Of a DNA stretch of 64,000 bases, positions 52,890 through 61,434 are shown one piece after another. The notes below the pieces were generated by a model. That model was not told the DNA's origin, did no database searches, and saw only the letters and a list, made by a program, of their open reading frames with translations. Positions within the stretch are counted from its first letter, which is position 1. Each line of letters starts with the position of its first letter. Source of the DNA: Paenibacillus rhizosphaerae (GTDB lineage Bacteria; Bacillota; Bacilli; Paenibacillales; Paenibacillaceae); assembly GCF_014192015.1 (NCBI RefSeq), contig NZ_JACHXJ010000003.1, positions 558,001 to 622,000 of the forward strand, read 5' to 3'. The position numbers and the translations under genes are program-made.

Positions 52890-53777
52890 TCATGGAATCG
52901 TTCTTCTCCGTTGCAATGTGTTGAGCAAGTTCTGAATCTCGATGGGACTAAATACATATTTCTCCCCGCAGTGGCTGCAGACCACTTCAGCCGGCTCTGC
53001 CTGCAGGACGAGATTAGAGAGCTCCTTCGGGTCGAGGCTCAACAGCAGCCCGCTAAGCATTTCCTTTGTGCATTCACAGTACCAATGCAGCGGCTTGATT
53101 TCCAGAAGGGCCCCTCCGCCCGGCGGGCTCAGAAGCAGCTCATGGGATGCCTCATGCTGTTGATTGGGGTACAGCATAAAATCGCACTTGTCCACCGCCT
53201 CCTGTACTTGCTGCATCAGCCCCGGATCTGCGCCTGGGAGCAACTGCGCTAATACGCCTCTGGATGACGTTACCCGCTGCTTCTGATGATCGATGCAAAT
53301 GTTTACGGTGACCCACGTCGGTGTTTGTTCGCTTTGGCCATAATAATGAGAAATATCATCCGTGATATTGGCGTAAGGCATATCCGTAATTCCTGTAAAC
53401 ATCCGATTCGTTCCTGTTTCCTGCACCACCTGGATATTGCCCCTGCTCCCGATAATCTGCCCAAGCGATAAGCCCTCCGATGGCCGTTGAAACCACTCTT
53501 CACTGAGATATCCCCGAACGTGACCGGAAGCGTCCGCTTCCGCAAATATGTTTAAGCCCGCGCTGCTTGCACGGATTTTCAGGCTCATTTGCTGCGGATC
53601 TTTTAAAAGGCCTCCAATCAGCCCTGCCGCCGATACCGTTCTGCCCAATGCCTCCTTCAACACCTGGCTCATTGTTCTTCTATGAAAGATTTCTTGGAGC
53701 AAATAGGTATTATCCATAAAAATGATACGCACTTTTCCGTCAAACGCAATTGATTTTGCAATCCAGCTGCTCTTCAT
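52890..53777 (-). CDS. hslO: Redox-regulated chaperone Hsp33
   Basis: 295 residues. N-terminal substrate-binding domain with SQVLKEALGRTVSAAGLIGGLLKDPQQMSLKI, and the C-terminal redox zinc centre CxC (HWYCECTKE) plus CxxC (VVCSHCGEKY), all four cysteines present. It acts in the cytoplasm as a holdase under oxidative stress. A MerR/TipA-like regulator gene follows 31 bases later. Confidence 0.93.
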   Translation of the reverse strand: MKSSWIAKSIAFDGKVRIIFMDNTYLLQEIFHRRTMSQVLKEALGRTVSAAGLIGGLLKDPQQMSLKIRASSAGLNIFAEADASGHVRGYLSEEWFQRPSEGLSLGQIIGSRGNIQVVQETGTNRMFTGITDMPYANITDDISHYYGQSEQTPTWVTVNICIDHQKQRVTSSRGVLAQLLPGADPGLMQQVQEAVDKCDFMLYPNQQHEASHELLLSPPGGGALLEIKPLHWYCECTKEMLSGLLLSLDPKELSNLVLQAEPAEVVCSHCGEKYVFSPIEIQNLLNTLQRRRTIP

Positions 53778-53856
53778 TGTCTACAATCCTTTCCGCGTTT
53801 CCAGTATCCCCACATCTTACTTCCTAACGTGACGTGAGGTTCAAGACCCGAAAAGG

Positions 53857-53886
53857 AAAAAAAAGACCCCCGAAATAATCGGGAGC
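53857..53886 (-). terminator. Terminator of prkA
   Basis: CTCCCGA, loop TTATT, TCGGGGG, then eight T on the minus strand, 39 bases after the prkA stop. Confidence 0.88.
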
Positions 53887-53924
53887 CATTTTGCCGATGA
53901 AATACAATAGGAATGTCGGGCTGA

Positions 53925-55820
53925 TTACCGGTTCAGCAAGCTTCCCACATAGCGCAGCAGCTCGTTCGCGCATACCGGGCAATAGCCGTGCTCATCAATC
54001 AGCCGTTTGCTCACTTCGTTAATCCGCTTGAGCTGGGCCGCATCCGGCGTTTTGGTCGACGTCGTTATTTTCACGATATCCTTGAGGTCTGTAAACAGCT
54101 TCTTCTCAATCGCTTCGCGCAGACGGTCATGATTATGGTATTCGAACTTTTTGCCCTTGCGGGAATAAGACGAAATCCGGATGAGGATTTCTTCACGAAA
54201 CGCTTTTTTCGCATTTTCGGAAACGCCGATTTGCTCCTCGATGGAACGCATCAGCCTTTCGTCCGGATTCATCTCTTCATCGGTCAGCGGATCACGGATT
54301 TTCGTCCAGTTGCAGAACGCTTCGATGTTGTCGAGATAATTCTCGAACAGCGTTTTGGCCGACTCTTCAAAAGAATAGACAAACGCCTTCTGCACTTCTT
54401 TTTTCGCCAGCTCGTCGTATTCCTTTCGGGCCACCGCAATAAAGTTCAGATAACGCTCCCGTTCGTCCTTCGTAATGGAGGCGTGCTGGTCAAGCCCGTC
54501 TTTGATGGCCCGCAGCACATCCAGCGCGTTAATGCATTGAAGGTCCTGCTTAATCAAAGCACTGGAAATCCGGTTGATGACATACCGCGGATCGACGCCG
54601 GACATGCCTTCTTCCAAATATTCAGACTGCATTTCCTTCAAATCGGCTTCTTTATAGCCTTCGATCTCTTCACCGTCGTACATTCTCATCTTTTTGACGA
54701 GATCCATTCCCTGCTTCTTCGTCTCCTTCAGACGGGTCAAAATGGAGAAGATCGCAGCGGAACGCAGCGCATGCGGCGCAATATGGATATGCTTCATGTC
54801 GCTTTGCGAAATGAGCTTGCCGTAAATTTTTTCTTCATCCGATACCTTCAGGTTATAAGGAATCGGCATGACGATCATCCGGGACTGCAGCGCTTCATTT
54901 TTCTTGTTGGCGATAAAGGCCTTGTACTCGGATTCATTGGTGTGCGCAACGATCAGCTCGTCGGCGGAAATGAGCGCAAATCGGCCTGCCTTGAAATTGC
55001 CTTCCTGCGTGAGCGAGAGCAGGTTCCACAGAAACTTCTCGTCGCATTTGAGCATTTCCTGAAATTCCATCAGGCCGCGGTTGGCCTTGTTCAGCTCTCC
55101 ATCGAAACGGTAGGCGCGGGGGTCGGATTCCGAACCGAATTCCGTAATCGTTGAGAAGTCGATACTGCCGGTCAGGTCGGCGATGTCCTGTGACTTCGGA
55201 TCCGACGGGCTGAATGTACCGATACCGACACGGCTGTCTTCCGAGATCACCACCCGGGTGACGGGCATTTTCTCGATATCACCGTCGTATTCGGTCTTCA
55301 GGCGCATTTGGCAGGAAGGGCAGAGATTGCCTTCGATCCGCACGCCCAGTTCTTTTTCCACTTCCGGCCTCAGGTCCAGCGGAATGAGATGAAGCGGTTC
55401 TTCATGCATCGGGCAGCCGTCAATGGCATATACCGCGCCTTGGGGCGTTCTCGAAAATTTCTCAAGACCCCGCTTCAGCAGGGTCACAATCGTCGATTTC
55501 CCGCCGCTGACCGGCCCCATCAGCAGCAGAATCCGTTTACGGACGTCGAGCCTGCGGGCCGAGGAGTGGAAATACTCCTCCACCAGCTTTTCAATGGCAC
55601 GATCCAGGCCGAAAATTTCCTGCTCAAAAAATTTATAACGTTTATGGCCGTTGACCTCTTCCACGCCGTATGATTTGATCATGTCATAGACGCGGGCATG
55701 CGCCGTCATCGCCGGTGATGGGTCCTGACGAAGAAGGTCGATGTATTCTTTAAAGGTGCCATTCCATGCCAGTTGATCGCTCTCTGCCCGATATGCCGCT
55801 ACGCGTTCGAAAATATCCAT
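53925..55820 (-). CDS. prkA: Serine protein kinase PrkA
   Basis: 631 residues, the normal family length, from ATG 55820 with AGGAGG 8 bases upstream. AAA-like ATPase domain with Walker A GPVSGGKST (about 105-113), TRVVISEDSRVGIGTFSPSDPKSQD and DLTGSIDFSTI. Then NRGLMEFQEMLKCDEKFLWNLL and the C-terminal kinase-like domain ending VCANELLRYVG. In B. subtilis it is made in the sporulating mother cell; family members have been assigned kinase or AAA+ protease activity. Companion of YhbH and SpoVR. Confidence 0.96.
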   Translation of the reverse strand: MDIFERVAAYRAESDQLAWNGTFKEYIDLLRQDPSPAMTAHARVYDMIKSYGVEEVNGHKRYKFFEQEIFGLDRAIEKLVEEYFHSSARRLDVRKRILLLMGPVSGGKSTIVTLLKRGLEKFSRTPQGAVYAIDGCPMHEEPLHLIPLDLRPEVEKELGVRIEGNLCPSCQMRLKTEYDGDIEKMPVTRVVISEDSRVGIGTFSPSDPKSQDIADLTGSIDFSTITEFGSESDPRAYRFDGELNKANRGLMEFQEMLKCDEKFLWNLLSLTQEGNFKAGRFALISADELIVAHTNESEYKAFIANKKNEALQSRMIVMPIPYNLKVSDEEKIYGKLISQSDMKHIHIAPHALRSAAIFSILTRLKETKKQGMDLVKKMRMYDGEEIEGYKEADLKEMQSEYLEEGMSGVDPRYVINRISSALIKQDLQCINALDVLRAIKDGLDQHASITKDERERYLNFIAVARKEYDELAKKEVQKAFVYSFEESAKTLFENYLDNIEAFCNWTKIRDPLTDEEMNPDERLMRSIEEQIGVSENAKKAFREEILIRISSYSRKGKKFEYHNHDRLREAIEKKLFTDLKDIVKITTSTKTPDAAQLKRINEVSKRLIDEHGYCPVCANELLRYVGSLLNR

Positions 55821-56110
55821 GCAAGTACCTCCTATGACTCGGTTATGAAATCGCAAGCTACTCCTACAAAAATGCGTCAAGGGTCAACTGCTCCCATCGA
55901 TTCTTAAAAAGTGTATTACATACCTATGCGGGACTGTGGGATTAGTTGACCTCTTTTTTCGCCCATGTCAGATTGTCTTTTTCTATAAAAGCAAGGGCGC
56001 TCCGACTTTCCCGGCGGGATATCTGCCCCTTATGATTCGGGTTCTTCTGTTGAGATGATATAATGAACAAAGAATTCAGAAGCGGATCACCGCAGAAGGA
56101 GAGCCTGAAT

Positions 56111-56887
56111 ATGTCCGTCCAGCATGAAACCGAACTTTACGAGCCATTGAAGGCTTTTTTTGAGCGGCAGGGCTACGAGGTCAAAGGCGAAGTTCGCCAC
56201 TGCGATCTGGTGGGCTTGCATCCGGACGAGGAAGAGCCGCTGATCGTGGAAATGAAAAAGACGTTCAACCTCTCCCTGCTGCTGCAAGGAATCGAACGTC
56301 TCAAGCTGAGCCCTCATGTATATTTGGCGGTGGAGCGCAACCGCAGCAAGCGGGGTGCCGTGAACCAGCGCTGGGATGACATCACCGGTTTATGCCGCAG
56401 GCTGGGCGTCGGCCTTCTCACCGTTACCTTCTATAAAACCAAGAAGCCGCTGGTGGAAGTGCTCTGCGAGCCGGGAACACCTTACGTGCCAACCCGCAGG
56501 ATGAAGGTCCGCAAGTCCCGGCTGCTCTATGAATTCCGCGAACGCAGCGGCGATTATAACGTCGGCGGCACCACCCGGGCGAAGCTGATGACGGCCTACC
56601 GGGAAAAAGCGCTTCGCGTCGCCGGCGCCCTCGCAGGCGCACCGGAAGGCGGCTTATCGCCGGCGCATTTGCGGGAGAAAAGCGGCGTGCCGAATGCGGC
56701 GGCCATCCTGCAGAACAATTATTACGGCTGGTTCCAGCGGATCTCCCGCGGCCGCTACCAGCTGACGCCGGCGGGCACCGCCGATCTGGAGCGCTATGCC
56801 GGCATCCTGGAGACGGGTGCATCCGGTTTGCCCGCCCTTGTGGAAACGGCCCAGCCGGCGCGTGCCTCACGCCGCAAAAAGACTTAG
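56111..56887 (+). CDS. DUF2161-family protein with a PD-(D/E)XK nuclease-like fold
   Basis: 258 residues from ATG 56111 (AGAAGGAG 9 bases upstream). The N-terminal half has the nuclease-like signature: E-L-Y-EPLKAFFERQGYEVKGEVRHCDLVGL with the acidic HCDLV, then PLIVEMKKTF (the E-x-K pair), and GAVNQRWDDITGLCRRLGVGLLTV. The C-terminal half contains LREKSGVPNAAAILQNNYYGWFQRISRGRYQLTPAG, a winged-helix-like module. Function unproven; annotated in databases as DUF2161/phosphodiesterase. The stop overlaps that of the convergent aminotransferase gene. Confidence 0.8.
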   Translation: MSVQHETELYEPLKAFFERQGYEVKGEVRHCDLVGLHPDEEEPLIVEMKKTFNLSLLLQGIERLKLSPHVYLAVERNRSKRGAVNQRWDDITGLCRRLGVGLLTVTFYKTKKPLVEVLCEPGTPYVPTRRMKVRKSRLLYEFRERSGDYNVGGTTRAKLMTAYREKALRVAGALAGAPEGGLSPAHLREKSGVPNAAAILQNNYYGWFQRISRGRYQLTPAGTADLERYAGILETGASGLPALVETAQPARASRRKKT

Positions 56888-58107
56888 CTGCGCGCAGTAA
56901 ATTCGCCGATCGCTTCGCCGATCAGATTCATGCCCAGCAGCAGCTCGTCACGGCCGGGGTGGGTAAAATTCAGCCGAATCCAGCCGCTTCCCCGGCCGTC
57001 CGGGTAGCACAGCGTACCCGGAAGAAAGGCTGCGCCCTTGCCCAGGGCGCATTTCAAGAGGGCCAGACTGTCCAGCCCATCCGGCAGCCGAAGCCAGATA
57101 AACATGCCCCCCTTGGGGATGACATATCTGGTATCCTGCCATGCCGGCCGCTGCAGCAGCCCGTTCATCAGCTTCAGGCGGGTGTCGTATTCGCGGTTCA
57201 GCATTTTGATATGCTCATGAATATCGAAGGCGGAGGATTCCAGCATATTGTGCAGAAAGCGCTGGTTCAGCGTGCTGGACTGCCAATCGGCCAGCTGCTT
57301 GGCGGCGGCCAGCATATCGATCAGCGGCCGGCTTCCCGCGGCCCAGCCCGTACGCAGGGCAGGGGCGATCGTTTTGCTGAACGAACCGATGTAGAGCACC
57401 CCCTGTCCTCTCCCCGAGCCGTCCAGCGCAAACAGAGAGGGATACAGGCTGGTAAATTCCGGCTGCGATAACTTTTCGAAATGAAGATCCCCGTAAGAAT
57501 TGTCTTCTATAATGAGGATGCTGTGCTCTCTGCACAGGTCAAGCACTTCCTTGCGCCGCTCTAAGCTCCAAAGGACCCCCGTCGGATTGGAGAAATTCGG
57601 TGACGCTACCAGCAGCTTCGGCTGCGTCCGTTCAATCTGTTCCAGCAGACACTCCGGGATCAGTCCATTCTGGTCGCTGTCTACCGGAATGACGACAGCC
57701 CCCTGCATCTTGAACACCTGCAAGTACCCCGGCGAAGCCGGACTTTCCACAAGCACACGGTCTCCCGGCTCTACATAGATTCGGGCCATCAGATCCATTG
57801 CCTGCTGCACACCGGTCGTCAGCAGAATTTGGTCGGGACCGACATCGATGCGCTTGGTGCGCTTCCAGTCGTCCGACAACCATTCGCGCAACGGCAAAAA
57901 GCCCTGCGGCTCCCCATACTGAAGTGCCGTAGGACTATTGGAAATCACTGCTGCCGCTGCCGCCTCCAGCGAAGAAACGGGAAACAGCTCTTCGGCCGGA
58001 AGCTCCTCCGCAAAAGAAATAAAGGACTCCCTGTTCGCTAAGGACCGGATGAGATGAAGCGGTGACGACAGCATGACCGCCGTACGGGCTGCAAAGGAAT
58101 ACTGCAT
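56884..58107 (-). CDS. PLP-dependent aminotransferase (class I/II, MocR-core-like without HTH)
   Basis: 407 residues from ATG 58107 (GGGAGGAG upstream). Fold type I features: ALQYGEPQGFLPLREWLS, LLTTGVQQAMDLMARIYVEPGDRVLVESP, ASPNFSNPTGV, IIEDNSYGDLHF, and the PLP lysine in YIGSFSKTIAPALRTGW. It resembles 2-aminoadipate/aromatic transaminases and the aminotransferase part of MocR regulators, but has no DNA-binding N-terminus. Substrate unknown. Monocistronic, convergent with the DUF2161 gene (4-base overlap of stops). Confidence 0.88.
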   Translation of the reverse strand: MQYSFAARTAVMLSSPLHLIRSLANRESFISFAEELPAEELFPVSSLEAAAAAVISNSPTALQYGEPQGFLPLREWLSDDWKRTKRIDVGPDQILLTTGVQQAMDLMARIYVEPGDRVLVESPASPGYLQVFKMQGAVVIPVDSDQNGLIPECLLEQIERTQPKLLVASPNFSNPTGVLWSLERRKEVLDLCREHSILIIEDNSYGDLHFEKLSQPEFTSLYPSLFALDGSGRGQGVLYIGSFSKTIAPALRTGWAAGSRPLIDMLAAAKQLADWQSSTLNQRFLHNMLESSAFDIHEHIKMLNREYDTRLKLMNGLLQRPAWQDTRYVIPKGGMFIWLRLPDGLDSLALLKCALGKGAAFLPGTLCYPDGRGSGWIRLNFTHPGRDELLLGMNLIGEAIGEFTARS

Positions 58108-58203
58108 GGTCTCTCCTCCCATTAATCTCTATTGGGTTCGGTCTCTCTATATAATTTACAACCCTAAAGTATGTATTCGGAGACGCATGGAATTATGCCG
58201 TAT

Positions 58204-58860
58204 TCAAATGTATACCGCTCGCTTCTGGCGCGAATGAAGCGCAAATTTTTCGATGGCCTGGGCCCGTGTGGACACCCCTAACTTGACGTAAATTTTGCGC
58301 AGGTAGTTATCGATGGATCTTCGGCTGACGGTAATTTCCGTTGCAATCTTATCGTAGGTAATCCCCTGTACGATCCGTTCCATAATAAAAATTTCCGTCT
58401 CGGTCAGATCAAACATCCCTTCGGCCAAAGGAGCCGCCTGCATCTGCCAGATCCCCTGCTTCAGCCATTCAATCGGAAGGGCGGCAAAGCCTTCGCGCAG
58501 CCCGTCGATCATCAGCATGAGCTGGGAGGCTGAGGCCTGTTTCGACAAAATCCCGCTTCCCCCGTGATGAATGATCGGATGCAGCAGCTTCAAACCGTCA
58601 TGATCCGTCAAGATGAGGACATGGCTCTCCGGAGAATTGCTCTTCAGCTTCTCCAGCAGCGGTTCCGCCGTTCCCTCGGGCATCTGGTAGTCCAACAGAA
58701 CCAGATCGGGCTGGTGCTCGATCACCAGCACCAATCCTTCGTCCCAGGTTGAGGCCATCCCCGTTACCTTCAGATTCTCGCGTTCCTCCAGTATTAACTT
58801 GGTGCCCAGCATACTTGTGGGGTGGCTATCGATAATCACAACCCGCCAAACTCTCGTCAT
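58204..58860 (-). CDS. LuxR/NarL-family response regulator
   Basis: 218 residues. Receiver at 1-120 with VVIIDSHPTSMLGTKLI, acceptor region LVLLDYQMPEG and ILSKQASASQL. C-terminal LuxR helix-turn-helix (about 150-210): LTETEIFIMERIVQGITYDKIATEITVSRRSIDNYLRKIYVKLGV. AGGAGG lies upstream. No kinase gene adjoins it, so it is an orphan regulator here. The receiver has D-S rather than D-D at the acidic pocket (IIDSHP), which may alter phosphorylation. Confidence 0.9.
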   Translation of the reverse strand: MTRVWRVVIIDSHPTSMLGTKLILEERENLKVTGMASTWDEGLVLVIEHQPDLVLLDYQMPEGTAEPLLEKLKSNSPESHVLILTDHDGLKLLHPIIHHGGSGILSKQASASQLMLMIDGLREGFAALPIEWLKQGIWQMQAAPLAEGMFDLTETEIFIMERIVQGITYDKIATEITVSRRSIDNYLRKIYVKLGVSTRAQAIEKFALHSRQKRAVYI

Positions 58861-59088
58861 TTCAATGGTAACCTCCTGGTACTGATCGTATTGAATATAA
58901 AGTACAGCAGCGTTTCTCCCCCGCTCACAAACGCGTTAAACGCTTGTTTAAAGACGTTTCTATTTTCATATCAAGGCTCGTTAAACGGTTATGTAATATA
59001 TAAATCTATCAGTCTTAAACAGATTGTATCGCACCCCTATTATTTCGTGCAATCTATTTTTAGGTATTTTTATGACTTGTGTTCATTT

Positions 59089-59117
59089 TTGCGAAAATAA
59101 TAGGGTAATGATAGAAT
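59089..59117 (+). promoter_or_regulatory. Promoter of the coiled-coil/glycosidase-like gene pair
   Basis: TTGCGA, 17-base spacer, TAGAAT, about 40 bases upstream of the first gene. The rest of 58861-59157 is AT-rich with nothing else recognised. Confidence 0.55.
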
Positions 59118-59157
59118 GGGGACTGGAAAAAAATCAACAAAAACCGAGGTGATGAAA

Positions 59158-59565
59158 TTGCAAACTTCGACAGGGCCTTCCGCACCATTCGGAAACCAGC
59201 CCAAGAGGGAGAAGCAACCCTCCGTCAAGTTCGTGCTGCTGATATGGATACTGCTGATTGTACTGGGCGTCGGCGCTGCCTATTTATATAGCAATCATGT
59301 GAAACAGGAAATGATAAAGCAGCTTCAGGCAAGTACGGAAAACCAGATGAACGATTTGCAAAAGAGTTACGAGGCTCAGTTTAACGAACTGTCCGGCCAA
59401 GTAAAGGAGCTGGAGAGCAAGGTACAGTCCTTTAACGAACTGCTGACGTTCACCAAGGATAACGCCACGAGCAAAACCGACAACAGCAACAAGCTGTATA
59501 CCCAGCTGAACGAAGTGAAGAAACAGCTGGACACGCTGCAGAAGAAGATGGATCTGCTCAAATGA
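59158..59565 (+). CDS. Membrane-anchored coiled-coil protein, unknown function
   Basis: 135 residues from a TTG at 59158, which sits at proper distance from GAGGTGA; an ATG at 59152 would overlap that ribosome site. A short polar N-terminus, one membrane helix (VLLIWILLIVLGVGAAYLY), then an extracytoplasmic coiled coil (about 50-135) rich in Q/E/K/L. The 3' end overlaps the next gene by 4 bases (ATGA), so the two products are made together. No named family recognised. Confidence 0.75.
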   Translation: MQTSTGPSAPFGNQPKREKQPSVKFVLLIWILLIVLGVGAAYLYSNHVKQEMIKQLQASTENQMNDLQKSYEAQFNELSGQVKELESKVQSFNELLTFTKDNATSKTDNSNKLYTQLNEVKKQLDTLQKKMDLLK

Positions 59566-60629
59566 ATGTAAGCATCAAACAGATCAACCGCTTTTTTCTG
59601 CTCGTGACCGCTCCGTTCGTTGGATTGTTCATCTATTTGCTGTTCAGCATCGGTCCCCTACATATCCAGGTCGATACCGCAGCGTACGTTCCGGCGGATA
59701 CGCTTAAGCCGCATACCGACTCGCTGCTGAAGGAGCTGGACAAGGCCGACAAGACTGTGAAAGCAACCATTTCGTCCATCAGCAAGACGTCCAGGCTGTA
59801 CAAGCAGACGACCGCGGCGATGAATGCGATCGAAGCGACGGCTAAGACACAAGCCGGGCGTCCCGAGCTCATCTATAATAAACGGATTACATCCAAGCTC
59901 GGCGTTCCTGTCGAACGCGTCGAAAGCGACCGGATCCGGATCGAGCTCTACAAGGTCAACCCTGGAGTGTATAAAGGATATGCCATGAAGGTGAAGCTCA
60001 AGGATCCTTCTGCCATGGGCATGAGCCTTGCCAAAGACAAGCTGGGAAGCTCCGAAACGACGCTGCAGGCCGTAAGCCGGCACGGCGCCGTGGCCGGGAT
60101 CAATGCCGGAGGATTTGCCGACAACAGCGGCAAGCGTTATCCGCTCAGCACCACCGTCATGAACGGAGAGTATCTCACGGGGTTCCAGTCCAGCTTCAAG
60201 GATCTCTTTTTCGTGGGGTTGAACAAATCCGGCAAGCTCATCGGCGGCAAGTTCCGGAATCAATCCGAACTGGACCGCCTGCAGCCCAAATTCGGGGCGA
60301 CCTTCGTGCCGGTGCTGCTCAAAAACGGCCAGCCCGTTGAAATCCCGCTCAAATGGAAGCAGTCTCCCAACCGTGCGCCGCGGACCGTAATCGGGAGCTA
60401 CAAAGATGATCAGCTGCTGATCATCGTCGTGGACGGGCACAACGAAAACGGCAGCTCGGGAGCCACCCTCCAGGAACTGCAGAGCAAAATGCTCCATCTC
60501 GGCGTCATCAATGCCTATAATCTGGATGGCGGGGGCTCTTCTACCTTGGTGCTTAACGGCAGGGTGGTCAATCACCCGTCGGACGGCAGCATGCGGCCGG
60601 TCCCGACCAACTTTCTTTTTTATAAATAA
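59562..60629 (+). CDS. Membrane-anchored phosphodiester glycosidase-like (NAGPA/DUF2233) protein
   Basis: 355 residues. One N-terminal membrane anchor (FFLLVTAPFVGLFIYLLFS), a helical stalk at about 45-100 (LLKELDKADKTVKATISSIS), then the NAGPA domain. Motifs: VAGINAGGFADNSGKRYP, RTVIGSYKDDQLLIIVVDGH and INAYNLDGGGSSTLVLNGRVVNHPSDG. The family includes the human uncovering enzyme and YfiR/SpoIID-linked exopolysaccharide enzymes, cleaving sugar-phosphodiester bonds. Probably extracellular, acting on wall or surface polymers; co-translated with the coiled-coil protein. Confidence 0.9.
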   Translation: MNVSIKQINRFFLLVTAPFVGLFIYLLFSIGPLHIQVDTAAYVPADTLKPHTDSLLKELDKADKTVKATISSISKTSRLYKQTTAAMNAIEATAKTQAGRPELIYNKRITSKLGVPVERVESDRIRIELYKVNPGVYKGYAMKVKLKDPSAMGMSLAKDKLGSSETTLQAVSRHGAVAGINAGGFADNSGKRYPLSTTVMNGEYLTGFQSSFKDLFFVGLNKSGKLIGGKFRNQSELDRLQPKFGATFVPVLLKNGQPVEIPLKWKQSPNRAPRTVIGSYKDDQLLIIVVDGHNENGSSGATLQELQSKMLHLGVINAYNLDGGGSSTLVLNGRVVNHPSDGSMRPVPTNFLFYK

Positions 60630-60697
60630 GTATCCTTAAGCAGCAAAAAAATTATGAACAAAATGACGAATTCATTTATTTTTCCAGCAAGTGTGGG

Positions 60698-60703
60698 TAT
60701 AAT
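60698..60703 (+). promoter_or_regulatory. -10 box of the small membrane peptide gene
   Basis: TATAAT preceded by GTGTGGG, 42 bases before the start codon; no clear -35 box. Confidence 0.45.
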
Positions 60704-60745
60704 AGGCTTATTGAGCAATGGTAGTTCAGCGGGAGGTGGCCTTAA

Positions 60746-60850
60746 ATGTCGTTCTCATTAACTTTTTGGATTTGTATGGTGGTGCTGCTAATGTTCCTGG
60801 TCGGCATCCTAACCGCAGCTTATAACGATGATAAAACTAAAGGACTGTAA
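60746..60850 (+). CDS. 34-residue single-pass membrane peptide
   Basis: ATG 60746 has GGGAGGTGG 6 bases upstream and the frame ends at TAA 60848-60850. The product is a hydrophobic helix (FWICMVVLLMFLVGILTAAY) with a charged tail NDDKTKGL. A TATAAT box lies upstream and a strong terminator starts 9 bases after the stop, so it looks like a complete one-gene unit. No family recognised. Confidence 0.75.
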   Translation: MSFSLTFWICMVVLLMFLVGILTAAYNDDKTKGL

Positions 60851-60859
60851 GGCCGAAGG

Positions 60860-60885
60860 GGCTTCCTATATAGGAAGCCTTTTTT
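60860..60885 (+). terminator. Terminator of the small membrane peptide gene
   Basis: GGCTTCCTA / TAGGAAGCC stem followed by TTTTTT. Confidence 0.92.
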
Positions 60886-60935
60886 CATGGAAACCTGATC
60901 CATACAGGACCAGGTCATAAACGCAGCGGGCTATA

Positions 60936-60963
60936 AAAGAAAAACACCACGAAAATTCGTGAT
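60936..60963 (-). terminator. Terminator of the AbrB-like gene
   Basis: CATCACGAA / TTCGTGGTG stem, then TTTTTC on the minus strand, 14 bases after the stop. Confidence 0.8.
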
Positions 60964-60976
60964 GCCCAAATGAATG

Positions 60977-61231
60977 TTATGCATGCTTTTGCAATTGCAG
61001 CATGTCGGATTGACACTGGCCGCAAATATACCGCTCTTTGAACTCCGTCACTTCGTCCATCGAACCGCAAAACACGCATTTCGGACGGTAACGCTCCAGA
61101 ATGATGTGGTCCCCCTGCACCAAAATCTCAACAGGATCTCCTTCGTTCATCTGATAACGTTTTCTAAGCGACTTCGGCAGGACGATCCTTCCGAGCTGAT
61201 CTACCTTGCGTACAACACCGGCAGGTTTCAT
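60977..61231 (-). CDS. AbrB-family transition-state regulator with zinc-ribbon tail
   Basis: 84 residues from ATG 61231 (GGAGAGGTG upstream). N-terminal SpoVT/AbrB swapped-hairpin domain: AGVVRKVDQLGRIVLPKSLRKRY, DPVEILVQGDHIILERY. The C-terminal half has two CxxC pairs (CVFCG, CGQC), a probable zinc ribbon, instead of the usual AbrB multimerisation tail. Likely a DNA-binding regulator of transition-phase genes. Monocistronic. Confidence 0.9.
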   Translation of the reverse strand: MKPAGVVRKVDQLGRIVLPKSLRKRYQMNEGDPVEILVQGDHIILERYRPKCVFCGSMDEVTEFKERYICGQCQSDMLQLQKHA

Positions 61232-61434
61232 GTTCAACACCTCTCCCTATGACTAATCAAATGTGAAGTGATTAGAAAGTACCCCCTGTGATCATTATTC
61301 ATACTTTCCAATCCTGAAATATGGGTCTTTTCTAATAGTTCGATGTGACGATGTCGAATCCTGCTCCGGATCAAAATTTTATTACTTTATTTTAGAAGCT
61401 GAATTTTTCCGTGTATTTTATCCAAATACAGTCC

